Shown here in pieces: positions 8,079-13,309 of a stretch of 14,859 nt of DNA (its first letter is position 1; the number at the start of each line of letters is the position of its first letter). The stretch is taken from positions 1 through 14,859 of the forward strand of contig USMP01000004.1 in assembly GCA_900555795.1 (NCBI GenBank), read 5' to 3'. Both the position numbers and the translations under genes were made by a program. The DNA is from an uncultured Eubacteriales bacterium. GTDB taxonomy: Bacteria > Bacillota > Clostridia > Oscillospirales > Oscillospiraceae. Under the pieces are notes generated by a model. It was not told the DNA's origin and made no database searches. It saw nothing but the letters and a program-made list of their open reading frames with translations.

Positions 8079-8112
8079 CCATGCCCCGGTACGATCACGC
8101 ACCGGGGCATGG
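8079..8112. repeat. Perfect 12-bp inverted repeat (hairpin) in the terL leader
   Basis: CCATGCCCCGGT (8079-8090) and its exact reverse complement ACCGGGGCATGG (8101-8112) flank a 10-base loop. On the minus strand the RNA stem is followed by a purine-rich stretch (about 8074-8051, AAGGAAAGAAAGG), not a U-run, which argues against a rho-independent terminator. Likely roles are a binding site for the NusG-like factor encoded just upstream, an operator, or an RNA processing/stability element. Confidence 0.85.
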
Positions 8113-8287
8113 CAACGAAAGGAGGTGCCGGGCCCGTGGAGTGGTCCCCACGAATGGGCTGGCCCGGGTATTGTCATTGAGTATGCTTCGCCACCACCGA
8201 CCTTCCGGGCGGTGCTGCGTGCCGGGGCTATGTCCCCCGGCGGCCGGCGCGGGGACGAATCAACCGCGCGCCGGCGCTGCCGGGATC

Positions 8288-8818
8288 CTATTCCGCTGGG
8301 GCTGTACCGGCGCAGGGAGCGCCCCGTCCCACAACGAGCCCCACCTCGATCCGGCGGGCCTCGCCCAGGACGGTCAACTCCACCGTTGCCCTGCGCCCCC
8401 TTGGGTTCACCTTTACGATCCGCTCCTGCAGGGCCGTCAGCGGCCCCGAGGTGATCACGGTCTCGCCGTTGCTCCGCTCCCCGCAGGAGACGCCGAAGTC
8501 CCGGCCCGACCGCGCGAACAGCAGCACGACTGCCATTTCCTCTTCCGGCACCGCCTCCGGGGCGGCCCCGCCCAGCAGCCGCACCACCTGGGGCTGGCGC
8601 TGGATATGATAATAGGTGCGGGGGATCAGCGCCACACGCACGAACACGTAGCCGGGGAACACCGTGCGGCGCATCAGCCGCCACACACCGTGCCGCCGTT
8701 CATGCAGCACCTGAACCGGCGCGATGGCCTCCATGCCCGCTTCCGTCAGGCGGCGGGCCGTTTCCGCTTCGCTGCCCGTCAGCACTTGGGCTACGTACCA
8801 CTTCGGCTCAGCCTTCAT
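8288..8818 (-). CDS. NusG-family specialised paralog, LoaP/RfaH-like antiterminator candidate
   Basis: This gene makes a 176-residue protein. ATG 8818 overlaps the previous gene by 11 bases and has GGAGGAGG about nine bases upstream. The NGN domain spans about 5-105: WYVAQVLTGSEAET at the start, a basic loop HERRHGVWRLMRR, then FPGYVFVRV at 54-62. The C-terminal KOW domain spans 115-163 with VITSGPLTALQERIVKVNPR and RRATVELTV, close to the 'GPL.G.e..I.KiDr.kR.A.v...' signature that I associate with LoaP and UpxY paralogs rather than housekeeping NusG. Such factors bind RNA polymerase at a specific nucleic-acid signal and suppress termination in long operons; LoaP in Firmicutes uses an RNA hairpin. 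The gene is followed at once by a hairpin-rich leader and then the head operon. Function in late phage transcription is inferred. Confidence 0.85.
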   Translation of the reverse strand: MKAEPKWYVAQVLTGSEAETARRLTEAGMEAIAPVQVLHERRHGVWRLMRRTVFPGYVFVRVALIPRTYYHIQRQPQVVRLLGGAAPEAVPEEEMAVVLLFARSGRDFGVSCGERSNGETVITSGPLTALQERIVKVNPRGRRATVELTVLGEARRIEVGLVVGRGAPCAGTAPAE

Positions 8819-9377
8819 CCCGTCCCGCCTCCTCCGCGGCTGCCTCGCTCACCAGCTGCTGCAGCCGCTCCAGCAGGTCCGGGTCGTCCTGCACCATCTG
8901 GCGCATCCGCGCCTTCACATTCCGCTCTACCGACTCGATGGCGGCCAGACGTTCCTTCCGCCACCGCTCCTTGTAGATCGTGCTCCGCTGCAGCTGTACC
9001 AGCAGCCGTCCCGCCTTGTCCAGCGGCAGGGCGTCAAAGTCCTCCTCCGCCGTGGCGATCCGCCGCGTCAGCCCGTCGATCAGGATGGCCGACGCCAGCT
9101 CCGTGCTCTCTACGTCCTGGTTCTCACGGATTTGCTGCAGCAGGGCGGTCGTCTGTTCCCGCGCTTCCTTCAGCCGCCGCGCAGCACTGTTGTGCCGCAT
9201 GGCATACCGGCCCACCGCGCTCCGGCTGATCTCATAGCCCTGCTCGGTCAGAGTGTCCGCGATCTCCCGGTACGTGTAGTTCACATCCGCCAGCATCCCG
9301 TCCAGCTGGGCCCGGATCTCATCCGGGAACTCGTCCACTCGGGACTTGATCCGCTGGCGCTCTCTCTGCTCCCCCAT
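8808..9377 (-). CDS. DUF3486 / Mu gp27-like protein, putative small terminase subunit
   Basis: This gene makes a 189-residue, highly charged helical protein. ATG 9377 follows the previous TGA by two bases with no good ribosome site, so translation is probably coupled. The N-terminal third has the DUF3486 pattern: RIKSRVDEFPDEIRAQLDGML, then a helix-turn-helix-like NYTYREIADTLTEQGYEISRSAVGRYAMRH at about 33-62. The rest is coiled-coil-like (Arg/Glu/Leu-rich), with QRSTIYKERWRKERLAAIESV in the middle. Mu gp27 sits before the large terminase gene gp28 and is considered a small terminase, the subunit that recognises the packaging start and hands DNA to TerL. Here a NusG-like gene and a leader separate it from terL. 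Confidence 0.8.
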   Translation of the reverse strand: MGEQRERQRIKSRVDEFPDEIRAQLDGMLADVNYTYREIADTLTEQGYEISRSAVGRYAMRHNSAARRLKEAREQTTALLQQIRENQDVESTELASAILIDGLTRRIATAEEDFDALPLDKAGRLLVQLQRSTIYKERWRKERLAAIESVERNVKARMRQMVQDDPDLLERLQQLVSEAAAEEAGRDEG

Positions 9378-9379
9378 GG

Positions 9380-9697
9380 TCAGACGTCTACGCCCAGGTC
9401 CTCGATGGTGCCCTCCACCAGGTCGATGCCTGTGGGCGTCAGCTTCAGAAACGCATCCACGGGGACCTGGCCCCGCAGCAGCTTCTCCGCGTCCTCCTCG
9501 TCGATCACGGTCACGTAGCCCTTACCCGCCAGGTAGTCCACATGCCGCGCCAGGTCCGGCACACTGATGCTGCCCGCGTCCAGCAGGCTGTTGGTGATCG
9601 TCCGCACCTCCACAGGCCCGGGCGCCACACTGTACAGCAGCATCAGGATCTTGCCCCTGATTCGCTTGTTTGCGTTCACCGTCAGATTGGCCGCCAT
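9380..9697 (-). CDS. Small winged-helix-like protein (Mu gp26 position)
   Basis: This gene makes a 105-residue protein with a strong start: GGAGG seven bases before ATG 9697. The sequence reads like a winged-helix domain: helix (RGKILMLLYSVAPGPVEVRTI), recognition-helix-like SVPDLARHVDYLAGKGYVTVID, then a beta wing and KLTPTGIDLVEGT. 'L..L...GyV...d......f.LTp.GidL' is a common wHTH end. It stands directly before the DUF3486 gene, the same place as Mu gp26. Most likely a structural/packaging accessory or DNA-binding protein of the late region. Family named from pattern and synteny only. Confidence 0.65.
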   Translation of the reverse strand: MAANLTVNANKRIRGKILMLLYSVAPGPVEVRTITNSLLDAGSISVPDLARHVDYLAGKGYVTVIDEEDAEKLLRGQVPVDAFLKLTPTGIDLVEGTIEDLGVDV

Positions 9698-9718
9698 CCT
9701 AACTCCTCCTTCTCTTCT

Positions 9719-10015
9719 CTATGGGTGATCCCCCGGGTTCAGCCGGTCCAGGATCTTGTCCAGCTTGTTCTCCATGCGCGCCACCGTCCGCACGAAGTCA
9801 TCCTTCAGCGTATACTTGAACGGCAGCTCCGTGATGAAGCGGTCCAGCTTCTCTTCCACCTTCTGGGTGTCCGCCTTCGCCTCCCGCTCCACCGCCTTGA
9901 TCTGCTCCAGCAGGTCCTTATGCCGCTGGTCCATCTGGCCCAGCTCACGCTTCAGCAGGAAGCAGATGACGCCGTACGCCACCACCTGGATGATCCACTG
10001 TACCCACTCCGCCAT
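9719..10015 (-). CDS. Small membrane-anchored coiled-coil protein (DUF2730-like, Mu gp25 position)
   Basis: This gene makes a 98-residue protein. I chose ATG 10015, with AGGAGG seven bases upstream; the frame opens upstream at a TTG (10039), but that would translate the ribosome site and the 3' arm of the hairpin. Residues 1-21 (MAEWVQWIIQVVAYGVICFLL) form one membrane helix; residues 25-65 are a charged coiled coil (QRHKDLLEQIKAVEREAKAD...), and the end is YTLKDDFVRTVARMENKLDKIL. One TM helix followed by coiled coil fits DUF2730/Mu gp25-like proteins. A spanin- or holin-like role in lysis cannot be excluded, but no endolysin is nearby. It is the first gene of the late-side operon. Confidence 0.65.
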   Translation of the reverse strand: MAEWVQWIIQVVAYGVICFLLKRELGQMDQRHKDLLEQIKAVEREAKADTQKVEEKLDRFITELPFKYTLKDDFVRTVARMENKLDKILDRLNPGDHP

Positions 10016-10038
10016 GCTGCCCCCTCCTGAAATAGACA

Positions 10039-10073
10039 AATCCCGTGGAGGCCGGATCGGCTTCCACGGGATT
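10039..10073 (-). terminator. Hairpin terminator or attenuator between mor and the late genes
   Basis: On the minus strand AATCCCGTGGAAGCC (10073-10059) pairs with GGCCTCCACGGGATT (10053-10039): 14 of 15 positions pair, with one A-C mismatch and a 5-base loop GATCC. The stem is followed by TTGTCTATTTC, a moderately U-rich tail, and then the AGGAGG of the next gene. It most likely ends or attenuates transcription from the early/middle genes. A 5' stabilising hairpin is the alternative. Confidence 0.7.
10058..10071. repeat. 14-bp repeat copy 1, in the post-mor hairpin
   Basis: CGGCTTCCACGGGA occurs here, forming most of one arm of the hairpin after mor, and again exactly at 13087-13100 upstream of muB. 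Both copies are in intergenic hairpins. Confidence 0.7.
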
Positions 10074-10088
10074 GATTGTAATTCGCTC

Positions 10089-10130
10089 CGCTCAAACTAT
10101 ATAGTCAAAGCAGTTGTACAAAGTACTTTG
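10089..10130 (-). promoter_or_regulatory. Candidate Mor-dependent promoter/operator with three palindromes
   Basis: This is the most AT-rich patch in the window. It holds the perfect palindromes CAAAGTACTTTG (10119-10130), TTGTACAA (10114-10121, overlapping the first) and ACTATATAGT (10096-10105). On the minus strand TATAGT (10101-10096) is a good -10, putting the start near 10089. TTGTAC lies only 14 bases upstream of it, too close for a normal -35, as expected of an activator-dependent promoter. The large palindrome would be centred near -35. Mor and C of Mu bind dyads around the -35 region of promoters that lack a proper -35. The gene directly upstream encodes a Mor-like activator. Confidence 0.55.
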
Positions 10131-10143
10131 CAGAAATAACCTT

Positions 10144-10437
10144 TCAGAACAGGCTCTGCTGCTCTGGCAGCGGGTTGTCCTTGCAGATATTCAGCACCCA
10201 GTTTACGCTCAGCTCGTATTTCTGGGCCAGCTCCTTGGCGTTGTAGCCATTGTACTCCTTCTGGATCCGCTTGTCCCGCAGCGCCTTCACAAGCGCCTCT
10301 ACCTTGGGGATGTACAGGCTGGCGCCTCCGTACTGCTCCGCCAGCTTCAGCAGCGGCTGTACGCCCAGGATATCAGCCAGCGGCTGGTACTGCTCCGGCA
10401 GCATCTCAATGGTCAGACTATCCGTCCACTTGCCCAC
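10144..10437 (-). CDS. mor: Mor/C-family transcription activator
   Basis: This gene makes a 97-residue protein from the GTG at 10437, which has AAGGAGG five bases upstream; a GTG seven codons earlier (10458) lacks a comparable ribosome site. The Mor-family pattern is clear: EMLPEQYQPLADILGVQPLLKLAEQYGG, then the dimerisation/strand segment ASLYIPKVEAL, then KALRDKRIQKEYNGYNAKELA and a C-terminal helix-turn-helix ELAQKYELSVNWVLNI. Mor dimers bind a dyad upstream of a promoter lacking a -35 and recruit RNA polymerase to switch on the next stage. It overlaps the end of gemA by 20 bases, as part of a gemA-mor pair like that of Mu, and is followed by the palindrome cluster. No second (C) activator is seen, so it may do the work of both. 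Confidence 0.88.
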   Translation of the reverse strand: MGKWTDSLTIEMLPEQYQPLADILGVQPLLKLAEQYGGASLYIPKVEALVKALRDKRIQKEYNGYNAKELAQKYELSVNWVLNICKDNPLPEQQSLF

Positions 10438-10858
10438 AGGCGCCTCCTTTCCGCTCACCCCGGCCCCCGGCCGCCATGGCCTTCAGCGCCGCGATGCAGC
10501 TGTTCGTGCTCCGCCGGTCCAGGAAGGAGGGATGGGAGATCCCATACTGCTTCTCCAAAAAGGCCGTCAGCCGCTTCGGCTCCTCGCTCCACCCCAGCCG
10601 CTCCGCCAGGGAGTAGATTAGCTGCACCTGCCCTTTGGTCGCCCGGTCCGCTGCCCGTTTCGGCTTCTCACCCGTCAGCAGCTTCAGCCGGTCGATCACC
10701 CGCCGGGCCTCCTCCACTGTCAGCTCCGACACGTGCTCCTTTTTCGCCGCCGTGTAGACCACCCCGTGCAGCTCCTCGCTGTCCATGCACCCCGCGCGCC
10801 CCAGTGCATAGATGCACTTCAGCTGCTTTGGCGTCAGGGTACCTCCGGTCATGCCCAT
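10418..10858 (-). CDS. gemA: GemA-like regulatory protein (DUF1018)
   Basis: This gene makes a 146-residue protein. ATG 10858 has AAGGAGG eight bases upstream. It shows the GemA/DUF1018 layout: LTPKQLKCIYALGRAGCMDSEELHGVVY at the start, then LTVEEARRVIDRLK, a TKGQVQLIYSLAERLGW segment (about 73-89), and YGISHPSFLDRRSTNSCIAALKAM near the end. In Mu, gemA is an early gene next to mor and affects host gene expression and DNA supercoiling; its molecular role is poorly known. Here too it precedes and overlaps mor. The last 15 residues (Gly/Arg/Lys-rich) are encoded over the mor ribosome site. Confidence 0.87.
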   Translation of the reverse strand: MGMTGGTLTPKQLKCIYALGRAGCMDSEELHGVVYTAAKKEHVSELTVEEARRVIDRLKLLTGEKPKRAADRATKGQVQLIYSLAERLGWSEEPKRLTAFLEKQYGISHPSFLDRRSTNSCIAALKAMAAGGRGERKGGACGQVDG

Positions 10859-10887
10859 TCGTTTCGCCTCCTTCCGGATCGCCGCCC

Positions 10888-11403
10888 TCAGTTCCGTTCC
10901 AGTTTCTCCCGATCCGGCTCATACCAGAAGGTGTCCAGCACCTTTACGCCGGCCCCCACCGCGATGATGTCCGCGGGCGGGTACTTGCCCAGGATCCCCT
11001 TGTCGATCTTCGGCTCCGCCTGCTTCACACAGTCGCTCATCCCACGCTCCAGCAGCTGCCTCACGATCTCCGCCAGCTTCGCCGGCGCCTTTGGCAGCGT
11101 GATCCGCGTACTCTTCCGGAATCCCACGCTCCCGAAATTCAACGTCTTGCTCTTCTTTCCGTCCATATCGTCCCGATGGGCCTCCGCGAAGGCGCAGATC
11201 TGCGCCTCCAGCCGTTTCGTTCCCTCCAGGTAGATCCGGCTCTTCGCTTCCGCCTCTGCCTTCGCCGCGTCGATCTTTTCCTGCATCTCCGCCTCAAAGC
11301 CCTCCACCATCCGCTGGTTGTCCCCGATGGTGCCCAGAGCCTGGTTCACATCATCCCAACTCTCAAACTCCGCGATCACTTCTTCTACCCGTTTCCGTGC
11401 CAT
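10888..11403 (-). CDS. gam: Mu Gam-like host-nuclease inhibitor
   Basis: This gene makes a 171-residue protein from ATG 11403, with AGGAGG nine bases upstream; the frame opens earlier at TTG 11427, but this would translate the ribosome site. The N-terminal half is a long coiled coil (VNQALGTIGDNQRMVEGFEAEMQEKIDAAKAEAEAKSR in pieces), followed by the family's typical LNFGSVGFRKSTRITLPK and the C-terminal VKVLDTFWYEPDREKL. Mu Gam is a Ku-like protein that binds ends of double-stranded DNA and shields linear phage DNA from host exonucleases. It belongs to the early operon with MuA and MuB. Confidence 0.92.
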   Translation of the reverse strand: MARKRVEEVIAEFESWDDVNQALGTIGDNQRMVEGFEAEMQEKIDAAKAEAEAKSRIYLEGTKRLEAQICAFAEAHRDDMDGKKSKTLNFGSVGFRKSTRITLPKAPAKLAEIVRQLLERGMSDCVKQAEPKIDKGILGKYPPADIIAVGAGVKVLDTFWYEPDREKLERN

Positions 11404-11416
11404 AATCTGTTTCCTC

Positions 11417-11566
11417 CTATAGATCAAATCGGTATTGCTCCGGCGTCTCTGCCCGGACGGACAGCACCCGGACGTCGCCCAGCGGCTCCAGTAGGATGGC
11501 GACGTCCTCCTTGACGCCTTGGGCGTCCTCTGCCGGCGCGTCTACTTTCACTACGATTGTCAGCAT
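11417..11566 (-). CDS. 49-residue hypothetical protein
   Basis: This short gene fills the space between the VVA0879 gene and gam. ATG 11566 overlaps the upstream TGA (ATGCTGA, 7-base overlap), and its TAG at 11417-11419 lies just upstream of the gam AGGAGG. The product starts MLTIVVKVDAPAEDAQGVKE and ends in VRAETPEQYRFDL; it reads as a beta-alpha-beta unit (TIVVKVD, helix GVKEDVAILLEPL, DVRVLSVRAE). Codon use is like its neighbours. No family is recognised. The ribosome site is a poor G-run, so coupling to the upstream gene is likely. Confidence 0.7.
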   Translation of the reverse strand: MLTIVVKVDAPAEDAQGVKEDVAILLEPLGDVRVLSVRAETPEQYRFDL

Positions 11567-11898
11567 TCTGCCGCGCCCCCCGGCGCGAAGTCGAATACGG
11601 GCACTTCAGACCCGTCTTCGGCGATGACTACTCGGCCCTTGCCCAGTGTCTGGAAAAGTCCATAGGCTGCCCAGTCGCAACCCAGGCCGTCGTCGGCCTG
11701 ATTCGGTGGCCGCATGTGTCCGTTGAACCGCCCGATGCAGTTCTGGATGGCATCGTTGGGTCCCGCCCCCAGTTCAAGGAACTCCTGTATGCGGAACTCA
11801 CGACCACACGCCGGGCACCGAAACGCCCAGTTTGCAGGATCCTTCCCAAACCGACGGATTCCTTCTGCGCGCCATTCTGCCAGCGTCTGCTTTACCAT
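11560..11898 (-). CDS. VVA0879-family zinc-ribbon protein
   Basis: This gene makes a 112-residue protein. ATG 11898 follows the stop of the previous gene within two bases, with only a GGGGGTGG-type ribosome site, so coupling is likely. The sequence matches the VVA0879 pattern: TLAEWRAEGIRRFGKDPANW, then a CPACG knuckle at 29-33, IQEFLELGA, a second cysteine in NCIGRFNG, then a GCDWAAYGLF segment and a C-terminal VFDFAP. The spaced Cys residues suggest one zinc site. The family is common in phages; its function is unknown. It belongs to the early operon between muB and gam, where Mu carries its own accessory genes. Confidence 0.8.
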   Translation of the reverse strand: MVKQTLAEWRAEGIRRFGKDPANWAFRCPACGREFRIQEFLELGAGPNDAIQNCIGRFNGHMRPPNQADDGLGCDWAAYGLFQTLGKGRVVIAEDGSEVPVFDFAPGGAAEC

Positions 11899-11899
11899 C

Positions 11900-12067
11900 T
11901 CACACCACCCCCATAACCGCAGCCCAGATTAGCCCGCCGCCCAGGACGCCCAGTGCAAGCCCCAGTGTACCCGCCCCCGGCGCATGCCGCTTCCCAATGC
12001 ACACGGCCCCTGTGTAGCAGTAGAACAGGGCCGTTACCAGCAGATACCCTACCAGCACCACACGCAT
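11900..12067 (-). CDS. 55-residue two-helix membrane protein
   Basis: This short gene has a clear start: GAGGAGG eight bases before ATG 12067, 13 bases after the muB stop. Two hydrophobic helices, VVLVGYLLVTALFYCYTGAV (3-22) and TLGLALGVLGGGLIWAAVMG (34-53), are joined by a short basic loop (GKRHAPG). It would be an inner-membrane hairpin with both ends on one side. No family is recognised; the size and shape are compatible with a holin-like or superinfection-related protein, but early position argues against a lysis role. Its TGA lies two bases before the next ATG. Confidence 0.75.
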   Translation of the reverse strand: MRVVLVGYLLVTALFYCYTGAVCIGKRHAPGAGTLGLALGVLGGGLIWAAVMGVV

Positions 12068-12080
12068 ACTGTTTGCCTCC

Positions 12081-13028
12081 TCAATACATCAGCTTGTACT
12101 TCTTGGCGCTCTTCAGGATCTCTGCCGTGATGGGCCCGCCCTCGGCAGCCTCCAGGCATAGCTCCAGGATCTCCACGAACGTACCCATGCCCCCGTGCTT
12201 CACATCCGCAGCGATGGCCGCCAAGGCCGCCGCCGCGTCTGCCTCCACACGGTACTCCTGCAGGATCCGCCGTGCCTCCGCCTGCCCGATCCCGTTCAGC
12301 TTCAGCTCCACCTTCCGCCGGTACAGCTGCGCCAGGTTCTCCCCGTGCCGCCCGACGGTCAGCAGCCGCTCCACCGCAGGTGTCCCGCACAGGATGATCG
12401 GCGTGCCCGTGTTGTCCCAGATCTTACGCAGCACCTCAAACTTATCCACGTTGTTCCGGCACAGGTACTCCGCCTCGTCAATGGCGATCAGCAGGTCCCC
12501 GCGGTCCCGCAGTCCGGCGATCAGCGCCTGGGTGTTCTGGTAGTTGGTGCCCTTTAGACTGACCCCAATGGCTTCCCCGATGCTCCGCAGCAGGTCCCCG
12601 ATCCGCATCGTATGCCACGCTTCGACGTACAGCACGCCGGGCTGCGCTTCTGCGAAGTGCCGCAGGATCGTGGTCTTCCCGCTGCCGGGATGACCCACCA
12701 AAACCCCCATCTTCCGCTTGCTGTACACGTAGGAGCACCAGCCCATGGCCTCCCGGAACTCCGCCGTCTCGTACAGCTCTATCTCCGTCTTATAGCCCGT
12801 GGGCACCGGCGGCACCGGCTCGGTATCCAGCCGCTCCTTTACCCCGCGCACCTCCTCGATCACACGCCACAGGCTCTCCTCCTGGTTCGGCTTCAGCCGC
12901 AGTCCCTGGTTGACCACTTGGCTGATCGTGCTCCGCGCAATCCCGGACCGGGCCCCTGCCTCCTGGAAAGAGATCCCTTCCTCCTCCCGCAGCTTCAGCA
13001 GCTCCTCCGCCAGATTTCCTCGTACCAT
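12081..13028 (-). CDS. muB: MuB-like transposition ATPase / target-DNA activator
   Basis: This gene makes a 315-residue AAA+ protein. ATG 13028 has AAAGGAG nine bases upstream. Residues 1-65 contain a helix-turn-helix (GISFQEAGARSGIARSTISQVV, broken here at 19-40), as in Mu B. The ATPase core has Walker A GHPGSGKTT at 112-120, Walker B LLIAIDEAEYL at 179-189, a sensor-like PIILCGTP near 210, and an Arg-rich QLYRRKVEL. MuB binds DNA with ATP as filaments, picks target DNA away from phage ends (target immunity) and activates MuA. It follows muA, separated by two small genes. Confidence 0.92.
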   Translation of the reverse strand: MVRGNLAEELLKLREEEGISFQEAGARSGIARSTISQVVNQGLRLKPNQEESLWRVIEEVRGVKERLDTEPVPPVPTGYKTEIELYETAEFREAMGWCSYVYSKRKMGVLVGHPGSGKTTILRHFAEAQPGVLYVEAWHTMRIGDLLRSIGEAIGVSLKGTNYQNTQALIAGLRDRGDLLIAIDEAEYLCRNNVDKFEVLRKIWDNTGTPIILCGTPAVERLLTVGRHGENLAQLYRRKVELKLNGIGQAEARRILQEYRVEADAAAALAAIAADVKHGGMGTFVEILELCLEAAEGGPITAEILKSAKKYKLMY

Positions 13029-13064
13029 TTTTCAGCGCTCCTTTCGTTCCGGCTGTCAGCGCCG

Positions 13065-13101
13065 CGCCCCCCGAAGGGGGCGGTCCCGGCTTCCACGGGA
13101 C
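13065..13101. repeat. Two adjacent GC-rich hairpins upstream of muB
   Basis: CGCCCCC/GGGGGCG arms (13065-13071, 13076-13082) form a 7-bp stem with a CGAA loop. One base later GTCCCG/CGGGAC (13083-13088, 13096-13101) form a 6-bp stem with a 7-base loop. They lie in the 86-bp gap between the four-cysteine gene and muB. No T-run follows on the minus strand, so they are probably attenuating or stabilising structures rather than a full terminator. Confidence 0.6.
13087..13100. repeat. 14-bp repeat copy 2, upstream of muB
   Basis: Exact copy, same orientation, of the 14-bp sequence at 10058-10071. Here it covers the loop and 3' side of a shorter hairpin (13083-13101). Confidence 0.7.
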
Positions 13102-13114
13102 TGGGCCTTGGGCC

Positions 13115-13297
13115 TTATTTCAACCGTTTGCACCGCTCCACGCGATCACCATTGTCTGCGTAGCTCAGCTCGTAGGCCGGGCATTTCTCTTTCAGGCAAG
13201 CCTCAAACTTTGTTCGGGTGTAGCTTCCTGGCTGAGTCAAGAACTGCTCCGTCACGCTTGCTACCCGGAACGGGCATAGTTGGATCAACTTTTCCAT
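13115..13297 (-). CDS. 60-residue four-cysteine protein
   Basis: This small gene has a strong ribosome site, AGGAGG eight bases before ATG 13297. The product starts MEKLIQLCPFRV and carries cysteines at 8, 34, 39 and 56, the middle pair in ACLKEKCPAYEL. This spacing could bind one zinc ion, and similar small Cys proteins are common in phage early regions, but no named family is recognised. It lies 12 bases after the membrane protein gene and before the hairpins and muB. Confidence 0.72.
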   Translation of the reverse strand: MEKLIQLCPFRVASVTEQFLTQPGSYTRTKFEACLKEKCPAYELSYADNGDRVERCKRLK

Positions 13298-13309
13298 GTA
13301 TTCCGCCTC

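Larger units (their letters stand above)
7943..8287 (-). other. Gene-free structured leader between the NusG-like gene and terL
   Basis: These 345 bp hold no convincing gene on either strand. Minus-strand RNA here is dense in inverted repeats: GTCCCC/GGGGAC arms at 8232-8237 and 8251-8256; GCGCCGGCGC at 8268-8277; CCGGGCC/GGCCCGG at 8128-8134 and 8161-8167 around an inner CGTGG/CCACG pair; a perfect 12-bp hairpin at 8079-8112; GGCCCC/GGGGCC at 8029-8042; and AACGCGT/ACGCGTT at 7980-7997. None is followed by a T-run on the minus strand, so intrinsic termination is unlikely. The only AT-richer patch is about 8168-8190. It ends at the terL ribosome site. It is the longest untranslated gap in an otherwise packed operon, and it follows directly a transcription-elongation-factor gene. 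Confidence 0.7.

Noticed and set aside
7943-8110. N-terminal extension of terL by 56 codons
   Set aside because: The ATG at 7942 has GAGGAGG at ideal spacing and starts a normal terminase N-terminus; the extension is Arg/Pro/Gly-rich and reads through the 12-bp hairpin.
8136-8180. 14-codon plus-strand frame (GTG start) behind a strong ribosome site
   Set aside because: Too short and without any recognisable product or promoter; kept only as part of the finding on the antisense ribosome-site-like sequence.
9719-10015. Holin or spanin of a lysis cassette
   Set aside because: One TM helix plus coiled coil would allow it, but no endolysin or partner is nearby and the place fits the Mu gp25/DUF2730 gene.
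10016-10039. TTG start extending the coiled-coil membrane protein by eight codons
   Set aside because: It would translate the AGGAGG and the base of the hairpin; the ATG at 10015 has the proper spacing.
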